A stretch of 35,599 nucleotides of DNA, taken from assembly GCA_009761415.1 (NCBI GenBank), contig QUOL01000038.1:1-35599 (forward strand), given 5' to 3'. Positions within the stretch are counted from its first letter, which is position 1; each line of letters opens with the position of its first letter. A program made the translations under genes and the position numbers. Positions 20,690 to 30,650 of the stretch are shown one piece after another. Under the pieces are notes generated by a model. It saw only the letters and a list, made by a program, of their open reading frames with translations. It was not told the DNA's origin and did no database searches. Source of the DNA: Sarcomyxa edulis. Taxonomy: Eukaryota; Basidiomycota; Agaricomycetes; Agaricales; Mycenaceae.

Positions 20690-20976
20690 TCTGAGTAAGA
20701 AGTATTAGGGCATACTATGTAGAATATATAGAAACCCCCAAACTATGCAGAGCTCTGTAAAGGTCTGTAGTTAGGGGGTTTACTATACTATCTATGTGAT
20801 TTCTATGTGATGTCTACAGTATTTATGCCGACTATGTTTTTGATTGATTGCTATAGGCTTCTACGGTGAAAACACCGGTTTGCTGATGTGGAAAATCTAT
20901 GGGGTCTATGGGGTCTATGTTTTTGCTTGTTTACTATAACCGTTTACGGCAGAAAGTCTGGTTTGCTGATGCATAC
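20690..20976 (-). repeat. dispersed repeat, inverted copies C and D
   Basis: On the minus strand CATCAGCAAACCAG occurs at 20971-20958 and CATCAGCAAACCGG at 20888-20875, an 83-bp internal duplication with AAAAACATAG in both. CCCCATAGACCCCATAGA lies between them. It continues to about 20690 with TCTACA/CATAG words as in copies A and B. The copy D start coincides with a splice-donor-like GTATGC at the edge of the pseudogene to the right. Confidence 0.55.
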
Positions 20977-21513
20977 CTTTGGCCTGCTCGACTTCATGCA
21001 CTATCTGCATTTTTGCAGCAGCACCAGCCTCTTGCATGATACGCGCAACGCTTCTCGCACTTATATCATCCTTTACAGTGATACCCACACCTTTGGCAAC
21101 AATGTGCACTACATTATTGATGCTATCCACGGGAACATTGCGAATCACCAACTCTGTGACCATCTCTTGTGAGGCTTTTGTAACACCCCTTTCTCCTTCA
21201 TGCGATGCTCCCCTGGTACTGCATTGACCTGTGCAAGTCCCTCCTCGTAAGCCTGTTTCTTCTTTCTCAGTGTGCGCAAAGCCTGAATATTGTGAGCTTT
21301 CCGAAGTTGATTCTTCTCAACGCGAAGGAGGTCACATGTCCTTTTGGCGTGTTTGGCTTTGCGAGTCTTGTTGTAGAGCTTGCGTGCATTGTCGTCGGCT
21401 CGAGACCGTTGCTGTTCACCTTCCTGGTGAGATACCAGGAGCTCGGAGGACATTCGAGAGACGAGAGGATCCGGATTGTGATTTTCTTTTTGTCCAGAGA
21501 ATCCACCGGCGGC
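20977..21513 (-). pseudogene. TE-associated coiled-coil gene, broken and abutted by a MITE-like element
   Basis: The minus strand encodes SGQKENHNPDPLVSRM, RKLYNKTRKAKHAKRTCDLL and a Lys/Arg/Gln-rich coiled-coil stretch (21460-21230). After a one-base frame change near 21185 (GVLQKP versus VVTKAS) it continues ELVIRNVPVDSINNVVHIVA, GVGITVKDDISARSVARIMQ and EAGAAAKMQIVHEVEQAKG, ending at a donor-like GTATGC (20976). This order matches the N-terminal part of another highly repeated agaric gene family. The rest of the protein (usually several hundred residues) is absent. Upstream the frame runs into the element at 21514. DNA beyond it (22137-22280) may hold the severed 5' end, but this is not certain. 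Confidence 0.6.
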
Positions 21514-22136
21514 GGTGTCAAGGTTCAGTTCTGAACCGTGGTTCAAACCGAACTTTCCAGAACTGGACCGAAAGTTTGGTTCGAAGTTCAGGTGAAGCCC
21601 TGAACCAAACCATTGGTCCAGTTCAAGGTTCAGGCAAAGAGTGATTTCTTTGAACCAGTTCGAACTTGTCCGAACTTGTCAGAATCTAGGCTGAAAATTA
21701 TATGTTCAAGACTTGTTTGGACTCAAATATTCTTATTTTATGGCTTGTATAACAGAACCTTTGTTGAGACAAAATATTAGTTAGCTGTGTATGATTCAGA
21801 GCTGCTTTATCAACTTTCCCACAGCTCTGACATTATCTAAATCCTTAAGAATCAGGTTATCTGGGTAAACTGGTGTATATTTGCTATTTCTAAGTAGTGA
21901 TGTATAGAAAACAATAGCTATAGATTCATATAAACTCCACAAATTTTTTTTTGAAAGAGACTAGACAAGAAAAGGTTCGGTTCTAGGTTCAGACCACCCA
22001 GAACCTGAACCGAACCTGTCTGAACCGAACCTATGGTCAAGTTCAAAGTTCGGCCTAAGACCTGAACCGGACCATTGATTCAGTTCGGGGTTCAGGAAAT
22101 TGTGCCCTGAACCGGACTGAACCGGACTTTGACACC
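21514..22136. mobile_element. 623-bp MITE-like element with GGTGTCAA ends
   Basis: The left end GGTGTCAAGGTTCAG (21514) and right end CGGACTTTGACACC (22136) are inverted relatives. Over about 120 bp at each end GGTTCAG/CTGAACC/GGTTCGG words recur in inverted orientation, giving long imperfect subterminal inverted repeats. The centre (21660-21960) is AT-rich and non-coding. It adjoins the decayed gene at 20977-21513. A clear target-site duplication was not found, so the superfamily is undetermined (hAT-like is only a guess). Confidence 0.7.
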
Positions 22137-22748
22137 ACTAAGGTCCGCCGCGATTGTGTTTTTGGGCATTCAGTTTTTGCAGATTATTCAGATATTGAGC
22201 CCGCTGCAGGGGATTCCGGCCTCGACCCATCTACAGCGGACTCGGAGCAACGCCAGAGCAGTAAGAACGATATCGATTGCCAGTGGCGTCGACGTGTTTG
22301 ACCCCGACCACATTTCAAATTCGTGAATTTCCTTTTTCAGTCACAAATCTCAGCACATCTACGAGAAATCGAGTTGGGCAGGTGGAGTGTATCTGGACCT
22401 CAAACAAAGCTCGGAACCATGATATTGAATGATTTAAATGAGATTCTCCGGTGCAGAATTTTTTGTTACTTCCTGGCACCTGTTGGGCACCTGCAAGTAC
22501 CGTATATTGTCTCCGAATCACCAGAATCGAGCGAACAAGGGCATTTAGAAAAAATCTACTCTGGAGACTTTCTTTAGACTATAAATCTGATTTGTTTCTC
22601 ACACTATAACTATACCTGAAAGTGACTGTGGAGGGAGGTACAGAGGCCTACCGTGCGTACTGCCAGTGTCGGAGTTTGAATTCCGCACCCAGTGTTTAAG
22701 TTCAGTGAACTTCGCTCTAATACTTCTACATTCTTCCATCTTCCAACC
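22137..22748. other. intergenic, possible relic and upstream region
   Basis: On the minus strand 22137-22280 has a short coding-like stretch (SESAVDGSRPESPAAGSISE) interrupted by a stop, possibly the 5' part of the gene split at 21514. From about 22560 the sequence is the upstream region of the gene starting at 22749, with a CT-rich leader (TTCTTCCATCTTCCAACC) just before the ATG. Confidence 0.35.
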
Positions 22749-25029
22749 ATGGCTCACAGAACACCATCAAAACATCGAGACCGTGTTCAGTCGCGGATGT
22801 CAGTTCCCAAACGTGTCATGCCAAATTCAAGTGCGCATCCGCCTGCGCAACCCACCGATCCTCGACGATCAGCTGTCCCTAATCTCTTTACAGCTTCTTC
22901 AACAAGCGTCTCAATTCCATCTGTCGCCTCGTCTTCTTCATCTGTACATCATCCTTTGGAATCACCTGTCTCCTCCTATTCTCCTGTTCCTGCTCCTGCT
23001 CCTGCTCCTGCTCCTGCGCTGTCCTCCATCCCCGTTTCGTATCGAGTTTCTGGAGAGGATTTCTCGTTCTCAACTCTCCCTCCCCCATTCAAGGTAGCAG
23101 AGGCTGAGATTCGAAAAGAATGCGTTCAGTGGGCTTTCGAGTATTATGGAATTCCTTCTCGAATTCCTTCATGGGTACACAGAATACCGATTCTCGACAA
23201 GGAATGTTTTCTTGCACTGAAACACTTTCCCTCTATTCCGTTATGGGCTCTCGCATCTCTCAGCTATCCTCAAGAGGCACCGTCGTCCCTTCCCAATATT
23301 ACCGTTGACAGCGATCCCCCAGTCTTGCCCTCGACAACACCTGCCCCTACTCCAATTTCTCCCCCAACAGTTCCTGTCATTCCTGAGACAGGTTCAGCAC
23401 CAACTGACACTCCAAATACCTCAAATTTTCAGGAGAGCAATGCACAAGATCAGATGGAAGAAGAGAACGTAGTTCCAGTAGCGCAGCTGGTCGCTGGAGG
23501 TATGGAAGCTCTGGAAGAAGATTTATCTGCTGCTACCGATTTTGCTCGTGTCCTCGATCCTTCGATGGATCTGGACACTGGCTACAGCAATCTCACCTTC
23601 CAGGAGATCGAAAACATAATGAATGCCATTTCTGATAGTAAGCTTAATCTCTTCCTGGCCTCTATACATACTGATCAGTTATTCTGTTTTCTATGGGTAG
23701 ACGAGGAACTCATCGGCCAGATAACTCAACCAATCGCTGGACCACAGGTGAACCAAATGACGTATTCCCTCCCCGAAATCACCGTTCTTATAGTTCCGCA
23801 GTCTTCGCCGCCGCAATCGTCAACTCCTCGAACCTCTAGAATCTCTGAGGTCATTGACCTCAATACTCCTGAAGGTCTTCCGCTCGCCCCATCAACAGGC
23901 AAGGGAAAGGGGAAGCGACCTCGATCACCATCGCCTGTTGCCAGAAAGAAGGGTAAGGAGAAATATGACATGTCTCCTCAAGCTACACCGGAGATTGTGC
24001 TCAGTGATTCTGACGACGACGAAGTGATGCAAATCGACCCCCCTCCTGCCGTCCTCAAGAAGCGTGGTCCAAAACGCTATAACAGGGAATGGACACGGGT
24101 AGGAGTAAGTATTCTTTTCCTGTCTTCCTATCTTTTGTAGGTGTCCGTATTCTACAGGCTCACTTCTTTTGTTGTAATAGAATTTCAGGTGCAAGATGTG
24201 CAAAGAGAGGGGACTCTCTTCCTGTGTCGGTCTTCGGAACCAGTACTGCAATCGATGCAATGCCCCTACACGCTCCAAGTGCTCTCTTTCGAGGCAAGAA
24301 GGTCATCTTGACGAGTCCGAACTCGTCAGGAAGAAGCACATCACTGTACGAGAAATCCCTCCTGAGGAATTAGGCAACTATAAGGAAACCATGAGACTCT
24401 TGGCTGCGTCTTCGTCAAAGAAGCGCAGGAGGATCGTGAAGGAGGAGATAGGAAGTGGCGAAGGTCCGTCATTGCGTGCTCGTCGTGCGTTTTCCTTTTT
24501 CTTGGGTATCCTCCACCCACTCTCTGAATATGCAGTGCTTATTTTGCACTTTGATTGCCCATCATCAGGAAAAAGTGTCACCTCTCCTAAGCCCGTGTCT
24601 GGGAAATCAAATCAGGGAGCCCCTTCGGAAATGGATTCTTCTGTAGCGCATTCTTCAACGGTTTCCTTCGTCCAGCAACGCGCCTTGAAACAACGTCGAA
24701 AGCGCTGGACTGACGCTGAGAACGAGTTCACCGACCTAGTTGCCTCTTCTGTAGTTGCTGCCGCCAACGAGCGCATTGCGCAATTCATCAACATTCTTGT
24801 TAGGGACAGCATAAACAGCCACCTTGGCGTCTTCCAGCACGTATTCAACACCATCATTGGTGAAATCAATGACGACGATGCCGACAACAACGATGCTGAT
24901 GTTGACGACAACACTCCCAAAGTTGCCGATAGCGGATCACAAGCTACTGCTGAGCCGTCTAACTCTGGTTCCTCAGATGAAGAAGATGACGAAGACAAAG
25001 ACAGTGACAAAGACGAAGAACCGGTGTAG
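22749..25029 (+). CDS. intact Zn2Cys6-like cysteine-cluster protein, 678 aa
   Basis: Exons 22749-23637, 23701-24104, 24181-24463 and 24569-25029 join in frame; introns are 63, 76 and 105 bp (the last has a weak GTCCGT donor and could be retained, since it is a multiple of three). The start MAHRTPSKHRDR has a good context (CCAACCATGG). Order: basic and Ser/Pro-rich N-terminus with a (PA)n run (CTCCTG repeats near 22987), a globular block with WAFEYYGIPSRIPSWVHRI, a linker, a basic GKGKGKRPRSP motif, and then cysteines at about residues 435, 438, 446, 454, 457 and 465. Their spacing C-x2-C-x7-C-x7-C-x2-C-x7-C is close to fungal Zn2Cys6 clusters. A helical segment (VVAAANERIAQFINIL) and an acidic Asp/Glu tail end the protein. 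It is probably a nuclear DNA-binding protein of a TE-associated agaric family. No lesion is seen. Confidence 0.7.
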
Positions 25030-26339
25030 GAAAATTCAATGCTAGTAAGCTTTTTACTTAGTACAATTTGTTCCTTCAATTACCCGGTATTCTGTCTCCT
25101 TTTGTTGGTGGACATACTCAAGCCAGTCGCTTCCTTTCTCTGTGATGTCCCATACCTATCTTGTGTACTATAGCTGCTCGACACCACTTTGTGGTGTCTG
25201 TAACATCTGTACGGTTGTCTGTAGATATAACAAAAATGTATTCTCAATCCGTAAAATTAGTTCATGACAGTCAAGGTTCGTAGATTTCAAGACATTTGAG
25301 AAATTCGAGGGCCTTTGCATTGAATATGAGGCAATTGAAGATAGTCCGGGATGTGCAGAACATGCAGATAAAAACCGAGGCGAAATCATGAAGTATACGA
25401 AGACAAGTGATTTCGATTGCGTCTTCGGAAATCTAATCTTCGCGTCTCTTCCCCCCACCACAATTGCAACCATTTCCTCGACAAATAGTCCATCCTCTCG
25501 GTCTCGTTTCTACGTTCTACGCACCATTATCTGCGAACTTCAGGGCACTTCAAATCCAATATCTTTCGCGTGAGTACTGAATACACTGGATTCGTCCTCG
25601 ACAATTTGAACTTGTATAAGTCTGCGACTTGTGATCATATCCTCCCCGCTTGTTGGTCCACCGCATTCCCACTCAGAATCCCAAACATCGCAGCCTCCCA
25701 CTCCAAGTAGCATGTCACGTTCAAGCCTCCTCGCAACATTCTATCCAAATGGACTGGTAAGTACTCTCCCATCGCGTAATTGTCTGGCGCTTCCTTTCAA
25801 GCTCAAACACCATCTCAGAGAACACGAAAACGCGGGAGACACTAGCTGGATGGCATGCAGATGGTCGGATACCAGACGGAAAACGGTGCATGAGAAGACA
25901 AGCTGCTCGATGCTCTTGGGTAAATATGGTGGGAACAGGTATTAATGGAGTGCAGCGACAAGGTGAGTAACAAGTCTAACGATATAATGGCTACAACTTC
26001 ATTTGACTCCTTCGTGCGTGTTCGCTCTCAGGCTGTTTCCCTTTTCCATGATATCCACCTCGCTGTCCGTGACTTCTACAACTCCCTCAAAATCCTTGCG
26101 CGTTGCTCTTCGTCGTCATCGGTTAGAGATTGTGCGAGTAGAATTAGATGCAGTACAGGGAGAAGGTCAGTAACGACGCCGTTCATGTAGCTAGGTATGT
26201 GAACACCAGTTTATGCTACCGTATTCTTCGATCTAATGTTGTTATATTGTTTGATTTGATTTCTAGCTTTCAATAAACCCCCCCCACACACTCTTGGCCG
26301 ACTTCCACGAAACGAAACGACACCGAGGTCTTTCTATTT
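25030..26339. other. region with small exon-like fragments
   Basis: A plus-strand ATG at 25711 (MSRSSLLATFYPNGL) is followed by a donor (GTAAGT, 25756). Downstream frames ETLAGWHADGRIPDGKRC (about 25835-25890) and SLRVALRRHRLEIVRVELD (about 26090-26145) look coding and are flanked by GTGAGT (25965) and CTCTCAG (26029) splice-like sites. Together they suggest a short multi-exon gene or relic that I do not recognise. 25160-25480 shows nothing supportable. Confidence 0.25.
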
Positions 26340-26945
26340 AGGCCTTCAAGAGATCATCGCGATCGTCTTAGGACAAATTGAACAGGGCCAATGGATGGGC
26401 ATCCCGCTCAACGCACGCTTCTGCGTCAGTCCCGATGCCAGGCTGCATATGTGGTACGGAAGGAGGTCACAGCTCGACGTGGACGGGGGACCATGTACGT
26501 CACTCTCTGCCTTTGCTTTTGTTGAGTTTTCCGTAACTAATCGAGACTATAGACGTCAACGCCAAGGCAGTGCTCGTAGCAGCAGCTCGCAAGGAGTTGG
26601 CATATCTGGAAAGGTTCGGTCGACCACTACTACTATTCCGGCGTGAAAGAAGGGTGGCATACGGGTATAAGGAGCAGTCACCTTCGGACCACATCAAGAA
26701 TCTCGAACGCTACTTTCTCATTGCACCCTCACTCGTTCCCGAGAACTCAGCCCTCCATCAGTTCCGTATCAAGCATCCCGATCTCCAGCCCAGCAACGTC
26801 ATCGTGTCGACACCGCCCAACTCCGACGAGTTGAAAATCGTGGGCCTGCTCGCCTGACGGCACGCCTCGATCCTGGGAGAACGCGGGTTTATTGCATGTT
26901 CTGGGCTTGACATCGTATATGCCAATCATGTACCTGGCGAAACGT
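26340..26945 (+). pseudogene. aminoglycoside phosphotransferase (APH) family pseudogene
   Basis: Two exon blocks flank a 58-bp intron (26495-26552, GTACGT...ACTATAG). The first reads MGIPLNARFCVSPDARLHMW and GRRSQLDVDGG; the second continues YVNAKAVLVAAARKELAYLE, SPSDHIKNLERYFLIAPSLV and the catalytic-loop motif HPDLQPSN (26774-26797), the H-x-D-x4-N of the APH/choline-kinase fold. The next conserved block should give GLIDWQHASIL, but here it reads GLLA, stop, RHASIL: TGA at 26855-26857 occupies the Trp position and the following Mg-binding Asp is lost. The sequence soon diverges and the C-terminal lobe and N-lobe are missing. Fungal members are large families with mostly unknown substrates; no antibiotic-resistance role is implied. 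Confidence 0.75.
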
Positions 26946-27059
26946 GAGTCGTCTGCATCGGCTTTGGCTCAAATCGGATAATAATTGATAGATGAGTTTT
27001 CGACTAGATACGAGGGTTTGGGGCTTTGTAGTTTTATAGGTGAGAATTTTTCCCCATAA

Positions 27060-27753
27060 TCCCACCGAATCTCCCCCAGTCCTTCGTCGTACTATCTGCG
27101 CCTAGCCCACAAACTCTCTGTTCGGATTGGACGTCACCCGCCCACCCCTCTATACCTGAAAATATAGATAAAGACATCCCCATTCCCCTCGATGCACTCA
27201 TGTCACTACCATCCCCAGATCGTTCTCGCAAAAGAAGGATCGACAACCACGAACGAGACGGCCATCCACCCGCAAAGGGCCCTCGAATATCCACCGACGG
27301 CCAGTTCTCCCGATAAAACTCTAGCAGTAGACCTGCAATCCAAGACCCCAGATCCACAGGCGGTTGGAGTGCACGAGTCGAGAGACTACCCCTCAACGGG
27401 AATAGAGACCCCACCATAGCCCAGATGGGCATCATGAACGGCATGGGTCCACGACAACCCCAGCCATATCGTCCACCAGATCAGAAACGGGGTATATGTC
27501 ATGATTACCACAGTACGAGTATCCTCTGCATCTACTTCCGTCACCTCTAATCCTTTTCACAGATGATGGTTAATGAACACCCAAGGAAATAGCAATGGAG
27601 GATACCGAAACAACAATAACAACCGCCAACCCGACCCGCGGCACAGTCACCCCTGAAGTCCACACCTTCCGCCCTGAACGCCGCAATGACAAAACCCTCG
27701 TCGTCGAGAAAATCCCCGATGACAAACTCACCCTCGAGCACGTGAATGGGTGA
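27060..27753 (+). pseudogene. relic of an RBM26/27-like CCCH + RRM RNA-binding gene
   Basis: The frame reads SIPENIDKDIPIPLDALMS, RSRKRRIDNHERDGHPPAKG and RISTDGQFSR, then TAA (27314-27316). It goes on through a Gly/Met/Pro stretch to KRGICHDYH, the first Cys and lead-in of a CCCH finger (C-x8-C-x5-C-x3-H in the family), after which the finger is lost at a splice-like GTACGA. A later block reads EVHTFRPERRNDKTLVVEKI then PDDKLTLEHVNG, the start of the RRM, ending in TGA (27751-27753) where the family has Trp. This is the domain order of RBM26/27-type nuclear RNA-surveillance proteins (Rmn1 in fission yeast), normally single-copy host genes. Several stops and missing parts show a dead copy. 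Assignment is from motif memory. Confidence 0.6.
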
Positions 27754-28833
27754 ACTCAAGACTATAGTTCTCAACCAAGACATAGAAGGTTCAAAAGCGC
27801 CTTGTCTACAAGGAGGTCTCACAAAAGCAGGTATCCACGGCGTACAGGAGCTTGAGTGAGGAGGCTTTGTCGATAAGCCAAAGTCTGGTTGTATGAGGGC
27901 GATGCTTGCGTCTCAGGAGATTCTTGTAGGAACCGCCGGTCTGATTTGCTTTCTACATGGTCTTCACTGTTGGAAGATTCCTCACGCCTTTGTGGAAATT
28001 AAGTCGCTTCAACTTTTGTTCAAACTTTTTGAACAAAAGTTGAAGCGACTTTATTCCTACGGAGGCATTGCCGCACGGATTATTCTTTCCAAGTATGTGA
28101 ATTGACCAGATATTCTACCAGTACTCACGAGATATTCTGCAGACTTCCAAGCAAACAACGTCCCTCAGAGGCATAAGATAGCAGAACGATAGTGCGAGGA
28201 ACATGGCAGGCAAGTAAGGAGACTGGGAGGGAGTGTTCAAGCTCAAGCACACAAGGTACATAGTAGTATCTCTGATCTAACATAATCGTAATCTTTGCAC
28301 ACAGGACTTTACATCTCGATACTCTAAATAGCCTTGAATATGTAATTCAAGCTCTCGAACGTACCCCCACCTCGCTCAGGCAAATGATGGAGACAGAGAG
28401 ATTTTTTCACGCTGCCACCCCTCTTCGCTCGTCACCGTTAGCAGCTACACATGTATCTTCTTTCTTAGACTCAAGGGTACACAGATTGTCTGTAGTAGGG
28501 AGGTTCTTGCATGTAGAATACACACAATAATATCATTTTATGATCTTTTGATCTACATGTACATCTCGTCGCCACATCTCATTCTGTTCGCCAATGAATA
28601 TTGAGAGTTATATATGATATCGTCTCTCCGTCCAACTCCCGGTCTCTCTGTCCGTCTCTCTGTTCATCCCATAGTCTCTCCGTCTGAAATGAAGGTATTG
28701 GTTGTCTGTTTCGATGACGGTCCGGGGTATGATTGATGTTGCGGGGAATAATATTGACAAAAAGAAATATGTGCAGAGGGGCGACGATGCGAGGGACATA
28801 CAGAGCACAAAGGGAGTCGGGCATTATTGACGA
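27754..28833. other. intergenic, contains a long palindrome
   Basis: No gene supported. The plus frame at 27893-28105 exists partly because of the palindrome at 28001-28051. CT-rich phrases and (CCGTCTCT)-like words near 28620-28680 may be 3' flanking DNA of the minus-strand gene at 28834. Confidence 0.4.
28001..28051. repeat. perfect 24-bp inverted repeat with 3-nt loop
   Basis: The left arm 28001-28024 (AAGTCGCTTCAACTTTTG...) is followed by loop CTT (28025-28027) and a perfectly complementary right arm 28028-28051. Pairing resumes after one mismatch on the outer side (AAT/ATT). A transcript would form a 24-bp hairpin with a tiny loop; the DNA could extrude as a cruciform. Confidence 0.95.
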
Positions 28834-29870
28834 TCATGAGCGGTCGAAGTTGAACAGACGTTTGAGTTCAGGATAGACCTCGACCTCGATGGCCCTTTCG
28901 ACCTTGATACCATCATCGCCGATCTCCTTGACTGTGCGTTTTTCTTTTCGGGGGACGGGAGGCATGACTGGGTAAGTCTTGGTGGGAAGGTGATCGCATG
29001 ACCACAAACGTGCTGTGGCAATATATGTACTGATCAGCAAACTGAAACGGTATGAATGGATGGTAATAATTACTCACGTTCTGCGGCGGGCCTCCAATAA
29101 GTCTTGAGTGCTGGAGGAAACGATGACGTTGCGACAACAGATGCACTCGACGCCACCTCTGGACTAGCTGCATCCCCATCACAGCCCAACAGCAGACTAC
29201 GCATCTGTCTCGACGCACTGGGACCTGAGCATCCACTTGAGAGACTCAATCGTCGACTACCACAAATTGCACCTTTCGTAACTAGCTTCCCTTCTGCGAC
29301 CGAGGCAAGTAATGGAAGACTTGTTTTTGCCGACGGTCGAGTAAACGCCGCGAGACGACCGATGCGATGAGGCGATGTATGAGCCATAGGCTTTAGGAGG
29401 AGTGGACTCGCCGTTGGCGTCGATCGTGTGTTTCGACGAACTGAGACTGTAGGCCTCTGCCCTTCACGCGTTCGAACCGTCGTTCCATCCTGGGAGAATC
29501 TTGTGTTCTGGAACGTTGTTCCCGTAGTTGCCAGGACCATAGGGAAGCTTCTTCGCGGGCTTTGGACACATCTCTGCAAGGCGGCGCCCAGCCATCATAA
29601 TACCGCTCGTGTATTCGTTGGTGGGGTAATCAAAATCAGAAGATGATTCCTCGAAGAAGGTGGGGGCAGGTGGAGGGAGGGGAGGGAAGTTGTACTTGGC
29701 GGCGAGAGTAGCTAGGGAGGGGGAGATTTTAGTGGTGGGGGCGGTAGAAGAGGAGTTGAGCGAAGCCGAGTCATACCCGCTGCTCGTGTCGCTATCGGCC
29801 GAACCGAAAGACTTTGGGGGAACAGCAGGGAGAGGAGGTTCTTCGTATGAGATGCACGTCGTCCAGCCAT
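28834..29870 (-). pseudogene. unrecognised conserved-looking gene with several lesions
   Basis: The start region MAGRRAS (ATG 29870, after a CT-rich leader) changes frame within ten codons to SYEEPPLPAVPPKSFGSADS. It continues through TSSGYDSASLNSS, LAALAAKYNFPPLPPPAP-like and NEYTSGIMMAGRRLAEMCPK to ILPGWNDGSNA, then TGA (29466-29464) where CGA would fit, RAEAYSLSSSKHTIDANGE, and a second frame change near 29270. A clean 65-bp intron (29077-29013, GTGAGT...CCACAG) leads to the last exon, PRLWSCDHLPTKTYPVMPP to YPELKRLFNFDRS, stop 28836-28834. The composition is host-gene-like rather than TE-like. I cannot name the family. If any of the three lesions is a sequencing error the gene could be live. 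Confidence 0.5.
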
Positions 29871-30070
29871 GCAAAAAGACGCGAGAGAGAGAGATTAGAT
29901 TAGATTCTGGACTGCGATTGTGATCGTGATCGTCGAAGACGCCGACTTTAAATTTAGACGCCAACCAGACGCCAATCTTTGATCTGAACGTACCAGTTTC
30001 GACATCTATACCCACAAATCCTACCCAATCCCACTCAATATCAGCCAAGGAAAACAACCTCGACAACCCA
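29871..30070. promoter_or_regulatory. intergenic region between divergent starts
   Basis: Lies between ATG 29870 (minus) and a possible ATG 30071 (plus). It has a pyrimidine-rich leader on the minus side (CTCTCTCTCTCGCG) and GGCGTC words repeated (TTGGCGTCTGG, TTGGCGTCTAAA). It may be a shared promoter. Confidence 0.3.
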
Positions 30071-30650
30071 ATGTCGTATCGTAATCAGTGCCATCGCTGC
30101 TCATTGACCGTAAGTTCGATGGTCTTTTTCTAACCATCGATACACTGATTTACTATTAAATATCGCAGTGGGTTACACGATAATTGCTTTCAACCAAACC
30201 AAAAAACGCACGTTAACGTCCTCGACGGCTTCTCCGATTCAAAAAATGACCTGTTATCGCGTTTTTGAACGCTTCACTTTTCCTAGACCAAGGCAGCGAA
30301 AAAAAAAGGTTTCGGTCTTGTAAGTATTGCATAACCCGAGTGCGTGTGGATGACGAGAGGTGTCGTTCCAAGGTTTCGAGCGCTCATAAGGCGATATTTG
30401 AATACGGGACCACAGAGTCCTATGCAACCGAGCCGGTATGTATTTACATCTGTGGCATATTGTCCTTCTCTCAAATGCGTACTTTGATCTGTTTTAGGAG
30501 GAACACGAGCCTCGGGTCTCCAAAACACCATGGCTGAGCTTGAAGGAAATCCATGCTTCCATTTTAACTCTTAGTCACAATCACAAACTCGTCGTCGTCT
30601 GTAAGCTTGCCATCTTCACTCCCTACCGCCCCCACTCGTCTTCGTTCTTT
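30071..30650 (+). CDS. possible small Cys-containing protein, fragmentary
   Basis: ATG 30071 gives MSYRNQCHRCSLT, followed by a good donor (GTAAGTTCG) and an acceptor ATCGCAG (near 30168). Further exon-like pieces are FRSCKYCITRVRVDDERC (about 30310-30365), then YGTTESYATEP, an intron GTATGT...TTTTAG (about 30437-30498), and EEHEPRVSKTPWLSLKEIH. CxxC pairs (CHRC, CKYC) suggest a zinc-binding protein. The frames between exons 1 and 3 contain stops and the structure is not resolved. I do not recognise it. Confidence 0.25.
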
